Assembly: GCA_026004975.1 (NCBI GenBank) | Contig: BPKE01000001.1 | Location: 623,788-687,787 of the forward strand | Length of the DNA stretch: 64,000 nt | Reading direction: 5' to 3' | Source of the DNA: Gammaproteobacteria bacterium | Lineage (GTDB): Bacteria > Pseudomonadota > Gammaproteobacteria > HTCC5015 | In this document: positions 18,015 to 29,945 of the stretch, piece by piece | Layout: each line of letters starts with the position of its first letter | Position numbering within the stretch: the stretch's first letter is position 1 | Notes under the pieces: generated by a model | Databases searched by the model: none | What the model saw: only the letters and a program-made list of their open reading frames with translations | What the model was told of the DNA's origin: nothing | Program-made: the position numbers and the translations under genes

Positions 18015-19313
18015 TCAGGCCTTGCCCATCAGCTGGGCGAAGGGCGTGGGTTCGTCGATCACCTCGGCCCGGCCCAGCACCGCGTCGATCACTTGATCTT
18101 CCAGTGCCTGGCTGATGAAGCGCCGCAGCTCGCCTTCGTTGCTCCGGAAGTATTCGACCATCGCCTCCGGATCCTGGTAATCGGCGGCCTCCTCGGCGAT
18201 CAGGCGCTCCACCTGGGCGCGGTCGAGCTTCAGATCGAAGGCCTCGCGCACTTTCTCGGTGAGAAGCTGCAGGTGGACCTGCCGCGCCGCCGCCTCCTGG
18301 AAGTGCTCCAGGGGCAGCCGGTCGGCCAGCTCCGGCTTCAAGCCGAGCTGGCGGGCGGTGACCCGGCGCAGCCACTCGGCGCGCTGGGCGACCATGGTCT
18401 TGGGCAGCTCGATCGGGTTGAGGGCGATCAGCCCGTCGAGCACCTGGCGGCGCAGCCGCTCGCGCACCGCCCGCCGCGCTTCGTGTTCGAGCTGCCGGCG
18501 CACGCGCGCCCGCAGCGTCTCCAGGTTGCCGTCCTCGATGTCGAAGCGGCGCACGAAGGCCTCGTCCAGCGGCGGCTTGACGAGTTCCTCGACGGCCTTG
18601 CACTCGACCTCGAAGGTGACCGCCTTGCCGCGCAGGGCTTCGTCCTGGTGGTCCTCGGGCATGGTCACCGTCACCTGGCGCCGTTCGCCGGCCGCGATAC
18701 CGAGCAACTGGCGCACGAATTCGCTCGATTCGCCGCCTTCCTCGAGCACGGCCAGGGCGTCCTGGCGGTCGGCCTCGCTGCGGCGCTCGCCGGCGACGCT
18801 CACCTGGTAATCGATGCGCACGCGGTCGCCGGCGGCGGCCGGGCGCTCCACGGCCCGCCATTCGCCGGCCTGCGCGCGCAGGCGCTCGATGGTCTCGTCG
18901 ACGTCGGCCTCGGTGATTTCGACCTGCGGCCGTTTGATTTCGAGCCCCGACAGATCGGCGAGCTCGAACTCCGGCAGCACCTCGAAGACCGCCGTGTATT
19001 CCAGCTCGGCCTCGGCGTCGGCCGGCGCCTTGGCGTCGATGCGCGGCGGGGCCGCGGGCACCAGCTTGCGCTCCTGCAGGATGCGCCGGTAGCTTTGCTC
19101 GACCAGCTCCGCCAGCACCTCGTCGCGGGCGCTGGCCCCGTAGCGCTGGCGCACCACCTTCAGCGGCACCTTGCCGCGCCGGAAGCCGTTGATGCGGACC
19201 GTCTTGGCCAGGGACGCCAAGCGGGCCTCGTAACGCTCGTGGAAATCCCGGCCGGGCAGCCGCACGGTCAGCCGCCGCTCCAGGCCCTCGGTGGTTTCCA
19301 GCGACACCTCCAT
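18015..19313 (-). CDS. tig: Trigger factor
   Basis: A 432-residue ribosome-bound chaperone and peptidyl-prolyl isomerase. The ribosome-binding domain has the signature GFRRGKVP (about residues 43-50, loop between helices). The FKBP-like domain spans about 160-240 (GDRVRIDYQVSVAG), and the C-terminal helical arms fill the rest. It is normally followed by clpP-clpX; here it is followed by secB. A TATAAT lies 72 bases upstream on the minus strand. Confidence 0.97.
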   Translation of the reverse strand: MEVSLETTEGLERRLTVRLPGRDFHERYEARLASLAKTVRINGFRRGKVPLKVVRQRYGASARDEVLAELVEQSYRRILQERKLVPAAPPRIDAKAPADAEAELEYTAVFEVLPEFELADLSGLEIKRPQVEITEADVDETIERLRAQAGEWRAVERPAAAGDRVRIDYQVSVAGERRSEADRQDALAVLEEGGESSEFVRQLLGIAAGERRQVTVTMPEDHQDEALRGKAVTFEVECKAVEELVKPPLDEAFVRRFDIEDGNLETLRARVRRQLEHEARRAVRERLRRQVLDGLIALNPIELPKTMVAQRAEWLRRVTARQLGLKPELADRLPLEHFQEAAARQVHLQLLTEKVREAFDLKLDRAQVERLIAEEAADYQDPEAMVEYFRSNEGELRRFISQALEDQVIDAVLGRAEVIDEPTPFAQLMGKA

Positions 19314-19384
19314 CGACCTCTCCTGCCCCGCGCTGAGGGCGCTCTGTGGGAATGCGTGATCCGGCGCGCGGCGCCGGGCGCGCG

Positions 19385-19390
19385 ATTATA
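19385..19390 (-). promoter_or_regulatory. Candidate -10 element for tig
   Basis: The minus strand reads TATAAT here, 72 bases upstream of the tig start codon, in a GC-rich setting. No convincing -35 was found at the expected distance. Confidence 0.35.
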
Positions 19391-19505
19391 GCGTGTTTGC
19401 GCGACACCCCGGAAACACCGGGCGTTGACCCGGCCCGAGACCCGCCGCTACCATCGGCCGAATGGGCGCCCGCCGCCCGCAGCGACGACCGGCCCTCGAT
19501 CCGCC

Positions 19506-20447
19506 GTGTTCCTGGAACTGCGCCACTTGCGCCTCCTCGCCGCCCTACGCGACGGCGGCAGCCTGGCGGCCGCCGCCCGCCGCCTGAACCAGACCCAGTC
19601 GGCGCTTTCCCACCAGATCAAGGCCCTCGAGGCGCGCCTGGGCGGTCCCGTCTACCTGCGCCGCTCGCGCCCGCTGCGCTTCACCGCCAGCGGGCGGCGC
19701 CTGCTCGATCTGGCCGACCAGGTCCTGCCGGCGGTGGCCGCCGCCGAGCGGGCGCTGCTCGACGGCCCGCCGGCGCCGCCGGCCAGCCTCCACCTGACCC
19801 TGGAATGCCACAGTTGCTTCGACTGGCTGCTGCCGGTGATGGACGAATTCCGCCGGCACTGGGGTGAACGGGTCGAACTCGACCTGTCCGTGGCCCATGC
19901 CTTCGACCCGCTGCCGGCCTTGTCGCGCGGCCAGGTCGACCTGGTCATCGGCGGCGAAGCCCGGCCGCTGCCGGGGCTGCACTACGCGCCGCTGTTCCGC
20001 CACGCGGTGCTGCTCGCCCTGCCGCCGCGCCACCCGCTGGCGGACAAGGACTGGATCGAGCCGGCCGATCTGGCCGCGGCGACGCTGATCACCTACCCCG
20101 TGCCCCGCGCCCGCCTCGACGTGTTCAGCCGCTTCCTCGACCCCGCCGGCGTCGAGCCGGCGGCCCTGCGCAGCGCCGAGCTCACCGCGGTCATCCTGCA
20201 ACTGGTCGCCGCCGGCCGCGGCGTGGCCGCCCTGCCGGCCTGGACCTTGCGCGAGCACCTGGCCAGCGGCCACATCGCCGCCCGTCCGCTCGGCCGCGAG
20301 GGTCTTTGGAGCACGGTCTGGGCCGCCGTGCGCGAGGCCGACCGCGACCTTGCGCACGTCGCCGATTTCATCGCGGCGGCCCGCCGCACCGCCCTGGCGC
20401 GCCTGCCCGAGGTGCGGCCGGTCGGCCCCACCGAAGCCGCACCATGA
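19506..20447 (+). CDS. metR: LysR-family regulator MetR
   Basis: A 313-residue LysR-type regulator with an N-terminal helix-turn-helix (LAAAARRLNQTQSALSHQIKALEARLG) and a co-inducer domain. The segments QTQSALSHQIK, RPLRFTASGRRLLDLA and LECHSCFDWLLPVMDEFR match MetR, which senses homocysteine and controls metE and related genes, rather than LysR proteins in general. The GTG at 19506 is chosen as it gives the family N-terminus (FLELRHLRLLAALRDGGSLA). A MetR-type site occurs upstream of metE in this window. Its stop overlaps the start of the diguanylate cyclase gene by 4 bases, an unusual pairing. Confidence 0.93.
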   Translation: MFLELRHLRLLAALRDGGSLAAAARRLNQTQSALSHQIKALEARLGGPVYLRRSRPLRFTASGRRLLDLADQVLPAVAAAERALLDGPPAPPASLHLTLECHSCFDWLLPVMDEFRRHWGERVELDLSVAHAFDPLPALSRGQVDLVIGGEARPLPGLHYAPLFRHAVLLALPPRHPLADKDWIEPADLAAATLITYPVPRARLDVFSRFLDPAGVEPAALRSAELTAVILQLVAAGRGVAALPAWTLREHLASGHIAARPLGREGLWSTVWAAVREADRDLAHVADFIAAARRTALARLPEVRPVGPTEAAP

Positions 20448-22810
20448 TCCCCCGTCCCACCATCGCGGTTCTCTTCGACAGCCTGTTCGACGACTACGAG
20501 GCGCGGCTGCTGGCCGCCCTGCGCGCGGCCCTGCTGCGCCGCGGGGCGCGCCTGGCGGCGGTGGTCGGCGGTTCGCTCAACGCGCCCTCCCCGGTGGTGC
20601 GCCGGCGCAACGTGCTCTACGACCTGATCACGGCCGACAATTTCGACGGGCTCATCGTCGTCTCCGGCTGCGTCGGCAACTACATCCGTCCCGAGGATCT
20701 GGCCGAGCGCCTGCGCGCCAGCTACGGCGGCCTGCCGCTGGTGAGCATCGGCACACCCTTGCCGGGCGTGCCCAGCGTCTCGATCGACAACCGCGGCGCC
20801 ATGCACGCGCTCATGGCGCACATGATCGAACGGCACGGCGTGCGCCGGCCGGCCTTCGTCAGCGGCCCGCCCGGCAGCCACGACGCCCGCGAGCGCCTCG
20901 CCGGTTTCTGTGAAGCCCTGGCCCGCTACGGTCTCGCCCACGATCCGCGCCGGCTGGTGCAGGGCGACTTCCTCGCCGAGAGCGGCGCGGCCGCCGTCGC
21001 CGAACTGCTCGCCCGCAACGTGCCCTTCGATGCGCTGATCGCCGCCAACGACCCGATGGCGGCCAGCGCCCTGCACGCCCTCAAGGAACGCACCGGCCGC
21101 GACTGGCCGGTCACCGGCTTCGACGACGTGCGCGAAGCGCTCAGCGTCACCCCCACCCTCACCACCGTCCACCAGCCCACCGACGCCATCGCCGAGGCCG
21201 CCGCCGAACTGATGCTCGAGCGCCTGGCCGACCCGGCCGGCCGTCCCGGCGACCGCGTGCTGCCGGCCCGGCTGGTGATCCGCCACAGCTGCGGCTGCCA
21301 GCCGACACTGCCGCTGCCGCCGCGGCCGCGGCGCAGCGCCGCCCTGCCGCGCGGCCGGCGGCCATGGGTGCGGCACCTCGAGCGCCGCCATCCGGCCCTG
21401 GCCGGCCCGCTGGGCCGCGCGGACTGGGCCGAAGGCCTGCTCGATGCCCTGGAACGCGCCCTGCGGCGCGCCGACGCCGGCGCCTTCGTCGGCCGCTGGC
21501 GCGCGCTCATCCAGGCCGGCCACGACGCCGGCCTGGTCGAGGCGCCGCCGTGGTACGAGCTGCTCGCCGACCTGGCGGACGCCGCCGAGGCCGGCGGCGC
21601 CCCCGCCGCCCGCCGGCGCTGGCTGATCGACGCCGCCGGCCGCACCCTGCTCGACACCCTGGCGACCCTGGACATTGCCCGCCGCGAGCGCGCCGAGCGC
21701 GCCACCCTGGCGATGCACCGGCTCAACCACGACATCGTCGCCTCCTTCGACCTGGACGCCCTGCGCGACATCGTCGGCCGCGAGTTCCGCCGCCTCGGCC
21801 TGCGCCGCGGCTGGGTGTCCCTGTACGCCGACGCCGGCATCGAACGACCGGGCCGTCACCTGCACGCCGTGGTCGACCTGGAACACCCGGAACGGGCCGG
21901 CGGCGCCGTCTTCCCGGCCGAGCGGCTCGTCCCCGGCGGCCTGCGCGCCCACCCCGAGCTCGAATCGGCGGTGATCCTGAGCCTGTTCAGCGCCGACGAG
22001 TACCTGGGCCTGGCCGTGCTCGAGCTCGGCGACCTGGAAGCCTACAGCTACGAGATGCTCGGCGCCCACCTGAGCGCCGTGCTCAAGGGGCACCGCCTGC
22101 TCGAGCGGCTGCGCAGCCGCGCCCGCCACCTCGAGGCCGAGGTGGCCCTGCGCACCCGCGAGCTGTCCGAGGCCAACCGTCGCCTGGAGCACCGCATCGC
22201 CCGCCACCGCGCCACCCTCCAGAAACTGCGCAACCGCAACCGGGTCATCCGGCGGCTGAACCGGGAGCTGGTCGAAAAGAGCAAGGTCGACGTGCTCACC
22301 GGCCTGTTGAACCGCAAGGCCTTCTTCGAGCTGGTGCAGGTCGAGATCGACCGGGCGCGGCGCGCCGCCCGGTCCGGCGCCGACGACGCCCAGACCCGCT
22401 TCGCCCTGATGATGATCGACATCGACCACTTCAAGGCGATCAACGACCGCCACGGCCACCTCACCGGCGACCGCGTGCTGCGGCGCCTCGGCGAGCTGCT
22501 CAAGCCGGGGGCGGTGCTGCGCCGGATCGACCTCGCCGGCCGCTACGGCGGCGAGGAATTCGTCGTCGCCATGCCCCAGGCCGACCTCGACAGCGCCCGC
22601 CGGCCCGCCGAGCGCCTGGTCGAGCTGCTGCGTCAGGAGCGCTTTCACGACGAGCACGGCCGCCCCTTCGGCGTCACCGTGTCGATCGGCATCGCCGCCT
22701 GGCGGGTCGACGAGCTGGACCTGGAAACCCTGCTGCAGCGCGCCGACGAGGCCCTCTACGCGGCCAAGCGGGCCGGCCGCGACCGCGTCGCGGTCCACCG
22801 GGACGACTGA
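20444..22810 (+). CDS. Diguanylate cyclase with LacI-like ligand-binding domain
   Basis: A 788-residue cytoplasmic protein without signal peptide or membrane segment. Residues 1-300 resemble a LacI/periplasmic-binding-protein sensor, without a helix-turn-helix: IAVLFDSLFDDYEA, SIDNRGAMHALMAHMIERHG, FDALIAANDPMAASAL and WPVTGFDDV. A mixed middle region (about 310-560) and a coiled coil (about 565-620) follow. The C-terminal GGDEF domain has an intact GGEEF motif (about residue 702) and should make cyclic di-GMP. The architecture suggests that a small, perhaps sugar-like, ligand controls cyclase activity. It overlaps metR by 4 bases, so the two are translationally coupled. No EAL or HD-GYP domain is present. 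Confidence 0.9.
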   Translation: MIPRPTIAVLFDSLFDDYEARLLAALRAALLRRGARLAAVVGGSLNAPSPVVRRRNVLYDLITADNFDGLIVVSGCVGNYIRPEDLAERLRASYGGLPLVSIGTPLPGVPSVSIDNRGAMHALMAHMIERHGVRRPAFVSGPPGSHDARERLAGFCEALARYGLAHDPRRLVQGDFLAESGAAAVAELLARNVPFDALIAANDPMAASALHALKERTGRDWPVTGFDDVREALSVTPTLTTVHQPTDAIAEAAAELMLERLADPAGRPGDRVLPARLVIRHSCGCQPTLPLPPRPRRSAALPRGRRPWVRHLERRHPALAGPLGRADWAEGLLDALERALRRADAGAFVGRWRALIQAGHDAGLVEAPPWYELLADLADAAEAGGAPAARRRWLIDAAGRTLLDTLATLDIARRERAERATLAMHRLNHDIVASFDLDALRDIVGREFRRLGLRRGWVSLYADAGIERPGRHLHAVVDLEHPERAGGAVFPAERLVPGGLRAHPELESAVILSLFSADEYLGLAVLELGDLEAYSYEMLGAHLSAVLKGHRLLERLRSRARHLEAEVALRTRELSEANRRLEHRIARHRATLQKLRNRNRVIRRLNRELVEKSKVDVLTGLLNRKAFFELVQVEIDRARRAARSGADDAQTRFALMMIDIDHFKAINDRHGHLTGDRVLRRLGELLKPGAVLRRIDLAGRYGGEEFVVAMPQADLDSARRPAERLVELLRQERFHDEHGRPFGVTVSIGIAAWRVDELDLETLLQRADEALYAAKRAGRDRVAVHRDD

Positions 22811-22848
22811 TTTCCCCGTCCCGCGCACAACGCTTCCACAGGCTATCA

Positions 22849-22896
22849 ACACCATATATAGCGTTCCTGAAGCGCGCTGAACACAACATTTATTGA
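22849..22896. promoter_or_regulatory. Paired NrdR boxes upstream of nrdAB
   Basis: ACACCATATATAGCGT at 22849-22864 matches the NrdR box ACACTATATATAGTGT at 14 of 16 positions. A second, weaker box (ACACAACATTTATTGA) starts at 22881, exactly 32 bases later. Paired boxes spaced about three helical turns apart are the normal NrdR arrangement. NrdR-ATP/dATP would repress nrdAB when dNTP pools are sufficient. Confidence 0.75.
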
Positions 22897-23015
22897 CCCT
22901 GCCGCTGCCGGCGCCTAATATTCGGCGGTGACGTTTTCGTTCGGACGGGGCGCCCGGGGGGAGCCCGGTCCCGCCTCAGTCCATCCAGCACCACCAGACC
23001 GCGGGGAGCCAGACC

Positions 23016-25946
<2,931 letters not shown>

Positions 25947-26001
25947 ACGCAGAGACGACCCGAACCGAAGCGAAACCGAAAACGAAACCGAGGTGACCAT
26001 C

Positions 26002-27249
26002 ATGTTGGATTGGGACGATCCGTTCGCCGACCTCAAACCCGCCGCCCAGCCCGTGCCGCCGCGCGCGCCGGACGCGGGCGAGGCCCTGCGCCCGCTGCCG
26101 CGGCTCGCCGCCGGCGAAGCGCCCCGCGTCAGCCCCGACCCGCACGGGGCCGACGAAAACGCCCACGCCCGGCCGCGGCTCGGCCAGCCCGCCGGCGGCG
26201 CCACCGGCCTGGAGAACATCGAGCGCGGCGCCGCCCGCATCCAGGTCGACGACAAGAAGATCATCAACTGCCGCGCCGACCTCAACCAGCTCGTGCCCTT
26301 CAAGTACGAATGGGCCTGGCAGAAATACCTGGACGCCTGCGCCAACCACTGGATGCCGCAGGAAATCAACATGAGCCAGGACATCGCCCTGTGGAAGGAC
26401 CCCAAGGGCCTGACCGAGGACGAGCGCACCATCGTCAAGCGCAACCTCGGCTTCTTCTCCACCGCCGACTCGCTGGTCGCCAACAACCTGGTGCTGGCCG
26501 TCTACCGCCACATCACAAACCCCGAGTGCCGCCAGTACCTGTTGCGCCAGGCCTTCGAAGAAGCCCTGCATACCCACGCCTACCAGTACTGCGTCGAGTC
26601 GCTGGGGCTGGACGAAGGCGAGGTGTTCAACATGTACCGCGAGCTGCCCTCGGTGGCGGCCAAGGCCGAGTGGGCGCTGCCCTACACCCAGAGCCTGGCC
26701 GATCCGCACTTTAGGACCGGCACGCCCGAGAACGACCAGCGCCTGCTGCGCGACCTGATCGCCTTCTACGTGGTGTTCGAGGGCATCTTCTTCTACGTCG
26801 GCTTCACCCAGATCCTGTCCATGGGCCGGCGCAACAAGCTCACCGGCGTCGCCGAACAGTTCCAGTACATCATGCGGGACGAGTCGATGCACATGAACTT
26901 CGGCATCGACGTGATCAACCAGATCAAGATCGAGAACCCGCACCTGTGGACCGAAGAGTTCAAGCAGGAGGCCATCGACATCATCCGCAGCGGCGTCAAG
27001 TACGAGGTGCAGTACGCCTACGACACCATGCCGCGCGGCATCCTCGGCCTGAACGCGCCGATGTTCGAGGAATACGTGCACTACATCGCCAACCGGCGCT
27101 GCCTGCAGATCGGCCTGCCCGAGCAGTACCCCGGCGCCACCAACCCCTTCCCGTGGATGTCGGAGATGCTCGACCTCAAGAAGGAAAAGAACTTCTTCGA
27201 AACGCGCGTCACCGAGTACCAGACCGGCGGCGCGCTGAGCTGGGAGTGA
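26002..27249 (+). CDS. nrdB: Ribonucleoside-diphosphate reductase, beta subunit (class Ia)
   Basis: A 415-residue small subunit that holds the diiron-tyrosyl radical cofactor. Iron ligands are visible in [11 protein letters not shown] (Glu and His, followed by the radical Tyr), VVFEGIFFY and [12 protein letters not shown] 26002 is chosen because it follows GAGGTG at good spacing and an in-frame earlier start would overlap nrdA. The first 65-70 residues are a Pro/Ala-rich extension absent from E. coli NrdB. The gene follows nrdA as in other class Ia operons and shares its NrdR control. Confidence 0.96.
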   Translation: MLDWDDPFADLKPAAQPVPPRAPDAGEALRPLPRLAAGEAPRVSPDPHGADENAHARPRLGQPAGGATGLENIERGAARIQVDDKKIINCRADLNQLVPFKYEWAWQKYLDACANHWMPQEINMSQDIALWKDPKGLTEDERTIVKRNLGFFSTADSLVANNLVLAVYRHITNPECRQYLLRQAFEEALHTHAYQYCVESLGLDEGEVFNMYRELPSVAAKAEWALPYTQSLADPHFRTGTPENDQRLLRDLIAFYVVFEGIFFYVGFTQILSMGRRNKLTGVAEQFQYIMRDESMHMNFGIDVINQIKIENPHLWTEEFKQEAIDIIRSGVKYEVQYAYDTMPRGILGLNAPMFEEYVHYIANRRCLQIGLPEQYPGATNPFPWMSEMLDLKKEKNFFETRVTEYQTGGALSWE

Positions 27250-27262
27250 CGGCGCGGCCGGC

Positions 27263-28663
27263 GTGACCCGGCGCCCGCGCAAAGCGGCCGCCGCCGGCCC
27301 CGCACCCTGGGCGGCGTTGCTCGGGCTGATCGGCCTGGGCGGCGCCGCCCTGTTGTATTGGGGCCAGGATCCTTTCTGGGAGCGCGCCCGGCGCAGCGGC
27401 ACGCTCACCGTCGTCAGCCGCTATGCGCCGACCGTCTACTACGAGGGGCGCGACGGCCCCGAGGGCTACGAATACGAACTGGCCCGCGCCTTCGCCGAGC
27501 ACCTCGGCCTCGGCCTGGACGTGCGCCTGGAGACTTCGCTGGCCGCCGTGCTCGAGGCGACCGCGGCGGGGCGCGGCGATCTCGCCGCCGCCGGCCTCAC
27601 CCCCACCGACGACCGCCGGCGGCGCTTGCGTTTCGGCCCGCCCTATCTCGAAGTGCCCCAGCAACTGGTGTGCCGGCGCGGGCGCCGGCCGCCCAAGCGG
27701 CCCGAGGAACTCGCCGGCCTGCGCATCGCCGTGCCGGCGCAGAGCGCTTACGAAGACACCCTGGCGCGCCTGGCCGCGGCCCACCCCGGGATCGGCTGGA
27801 CCGCCGAGGACGCCGACACCGAGGCCCTGCTCGCCCGCGTCGCCGCCGGCGAACTCGATTGCACCGTCGCCGACGCCACCATCGCAGCGGTCAACCGGCG
27901 CTACCACCTCGAGCTGATCATCGCCATGGACCTGACCGAGCCGCGCCCGCTCGCCTGGGCCCTGCCGCCGCGCGCCTGGCGCCTGCAGCGGGCCACCGCC
28001 CGCTGGCTGGAGCAGGCGCGTGCCGAAGGCCTGCTCGAGCGGCTCTACGAGCGCCACTTCGGCCACGTGTTGTTCTTCGACTACGTCGACCTCAGGTCCT
28101 TCAAGCGCCGCATCCGCACGCGCCTGCCGCGCTACCGGCCGCTGTTCGAGGCCGCCGCGCAACGCTGGGGCCTGGACTGGACCTGGCTCGCCGCGCAGGC
28201 CTACCAGGAGTCGCACTGGGATCCGCGGGCGCGCAGCCCGACCGGGGTGCGCGGCCTGATGATGCTCACCCGCGCCACCGCCGAGCGGCTGGGCGTGCGC
28301 GACCGGCTCGACCCGCGCCAGAGCATCGAGGGCGGCGCCCGCTACCTGCGCATGCTGCTCGACGCCCTGCCGGACTCGATCCCGGAGGGCGAACGGCTGT
28401 TCTTCGCCCTGGCCGCCTACAACCTCGGCCTGGGCCACGTGCTCGACGCCCGGGAACTCGCCGCCGCGCGGGGCCTGGATCCGGACCGCTGGTCCGACCT
28501 GGCCGCCGTCCTGCCCCTGCTCTCCGACCCGAAAATCTACCCCACCCTGCCGCACGGCTATGCGCGCGGCAACGAAGCCCTGCGCTACGTCGAGCGCATC
28601 CGCAACTACCGCGACGTGCTGCTGCACAGCCTGGGCGAAGGGCGCGCCGAGAACGCCGCCTGA
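27263..28663 (+). CDS. mltF: Membrane-bound lytic transglycosylase MltF
   Basis: A 466-residue peptidoglycan-cleaving enzyme. The N-terminus has one hydrophobic anchor (about residues 15-33). A periplasmic solute-binding domain (about 45-270, GTLTVVSRYAPTVYYEG) senses muropeptides in MltF homologues. The C-terminal SLT domain (about 285-450) has the catalytic Glu in AYQESHWDPRARSPTGVRG. The start is GTG at 27263, 13 bases after nrdB, so it may be read from the nrd promoter. Confidence 0.94.
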   Translation: MTRRPRKAAAAGPAPWAALLGLIGLGGAALLYWGQDPFWERARRSGTLTVVSRYAPTVYYEGRDGPEGYEYELARAFAEHLGLGLDVRLETSLAAVLEATAAGRGDLAAAGLTPTDDRRRRLRFGPPYLEVPQQLVCRRGRRPPKRPEELAGLRIAVPAQSAYEDTLARLAAAHPGIGWTAEDADTEALLARVAAGELDCTVADATIAAVNRRYHLELIIAMDLTEPRPLAWALPPRAWRLQRATARWLEQARAEGLLERLYERHFGHVLFFDYVDLRSFKRRIRTRLPRYRPLFEAAAQRWGLDWTWLAAQAYQESHWDPRARSPTGVRGLMMLTRATAERLGVRDRLDPRQSIEGGARYLRMLLDALPDSIPEGERLFFALAAYNLGLGHVLDARELAAARGLDPDRWSDLAAVLPLLSDPKIYPTLPHGYARGNEALRYVERIRNYRDVLLHSLGEGRAENAA

Positions 28664-28740
28664 CGGCGGCGGTCTATTTCCCCGGCCGCGGTCCCCCGCG
28701 GCGCCGCTATACTCACCATCGAAACGAATCGGACACGGCC

Positions 28741-29094
28741 ATGTCACGACGACGCCCGACCCGCATCGAACGCCTGTTCCCCGAAGCGCGCCGGCTGTCC
28801 CCGGCGGAGCAGGAACACGCCTACGAGTGCGCCCGCCGCCGGGTGATGGTGGAAGACGGCCGCGCCCTGCCGTATTTCTTCATCGTCGGCGCCGGCGGAA
28901 CCGTCAGCGCGATCGCCATAGCCGCCCTGTGGCTGCTGGCGCCCTGGCCCACCGCCGTCCTCATCCTCGCCACCGCGGCCGTGGTCCTGTTCGAGTTCCA
29001 TCTCGCGGTGCGCTTCTACCTCGCCCTCGTCAAACCCCAGTTGCGCCAGGAACTCTACGCCCGGCTGCTCGCGCCGCGACCGCCCGAACCGTGA
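28741..29094 (+). CDS. Hypothetical two-helix membrane protein
   Basis: A 117-residue protein of unknown function. A basic N-terminus (MSRRRPTRIERLFPEARRLS) is followed by two adjacent hydrophobic stretches (about residues 45-65 and 68-90) and a short charged tail. TATACT at 28708-28713 could be a -10 element. Its stop overlaps a GTG (29091) that opens a new frame, so it was probably once the first of two coupled genes. The downstream partner is cut off by phage DNA about 70 bases later. Confidence 0.65.
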   Translation: MSRRRPTRIERLFPEARRLSPAEQEHAYECARRRVMVEDGRALPYFFIVGAGGTVSAIAIAALWLLAPWPTAVLILATAAVVLFEFHLAVRFYLALVKPQLRQELYARLLAPRPPEP

Positions 29095-29165
29095 TCCGCC
29101 TGGATCTGCCCGACAGCGCCATCGACTTTAAAGCCGACTTCATAAGCCCGACCCGCGCCGGCTCG
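29091..29165 (+). pseudogene. 5' stub of an unidentified gene, cut by prophage DNA
   Basis: A GTG overlapping the preceding stop codon (GTGA) opens a frame reading VIRLDLPDSAIDFKADFISP, which fits a coupled downstream gene. The reading then runs into phage head-gene sequence by about 29170, in a different frame. The exact junction is not determinable by eye and the original product is not recognisable. Confidence 0.35.
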
Positions 29166-29170
29166 GCGGT

Positions 29171-29770
29171 GATCCGGACAAGCGCATCGATCCGGCGTGG
29201 CTCGAGGTCGATGTCGCGCGCGGCGAGCCCGTCGGCATCGATAAGGGCTGGGGCTACATGCCGGGGGCGGCGGCGGTCGATGCGGTGCGGGCGCTCAGGG
29301 ACAAGCTGGACACGCTGCCGCCGCAGCCGTCCGTCGCGCTGATCCAGGACTGGCTCAAGACAGATGCGTTCGTGCGCTGGTTTCGCAGCCCAAGTGGGGT
29401 ATGGCCAATCGCACGTCTGCCTGACGCCGATGCTCGCGCGATGGGCGCGCGCGATGGGGTGCGCGTGGCCGTCATCAGCGAAGATACTGCCAGGAAACAG
29501 GCCAAGCACCATCCGGACATCGCGCCAGAAGAGTACGTCGCCGCGCAGCGCATCGTCGATCACGCGACCGCCAAGGCCAGCTATGCCGACCCGAAGACCG
29601 GGCGGCGCCGGATGATCTACATCCAAGAGATGGACCGCTATGTGATGGTGGTCAAGGCCACCGAAGACGGAGGCGAGCTGTACATGACGACGATGTACCG
29701 TCTGCACAGCGAAGAAGCCCGGCGCGATCGCGAGATCGCCCGACTTCTCCAGAAGGCGAAAAAGAAATGA
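29171..29770 (+). pseudogene. Mu-like head morphogenesis protein, C-terminal fragment with PBECR-type nuclease domain
   Basis: The frame is phage-like well before the first ATG (29258): DPDKRIDPAWLEVDVARGEP leads into GIDKGWGYMPGAA, the segment that ends the portal-linked part of Mu gpF/gp30 proteins. The last 130 residues (GVWPIARLPDADARAMGA, ISEDTARKQAKHHPD, YIQEMDRYVMVVKATEDGG) resemble the phage barnase/EndoU/colicin/RelE-like nuclease domain found at the C-terminus of these proteins. If translation starts at ATG 29258, a nearly stand-alone nuclease-like domain (170 residues) would be made. There is no evident ribosome-binding site for it. The gene's 5' two-thirds are missing. Confidence 0.7.
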
Positions 29771-29945
29771 GGCGGCACCTGGACCGCCTCGTGGGACTGG
29801 CGCGCCGGACTCCCGCGCCCGGCGACGAAACCTTTGGGCCCCAGGTCTGCCCTCACCGGATGGAGGGAGATTTTGCCGCCAGTCCTTGGGCTCAGTATAG
29901 CATACCCGCCCGCGTCAATGACCATGTATCAGGAAAGGAGCCGGA
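29771..29945 (+). other. Intergenic DNA between phage head-gene fragments
   Basis: This 175-base stretch has a small hairpin (CCCTC at 29850-29854 with GAGGG at 29862-29866 and AGATTTT after it) that could be a weak terminator. TTGCCG (29873-29878) and TATAGC (29896-29901), spaced 17 bases, could be a promoter for the gpG fragment. No gene was recognised. Confidence 0.35.

Noticed and set aside
29771-29945. A tRNA or small RNA gene in the GC-rich spacer between the phage gene fragments
   Set aside because: No cloverleaf with a T-loop GTTCGA-type sequence was found; only a short hairpin is visible.
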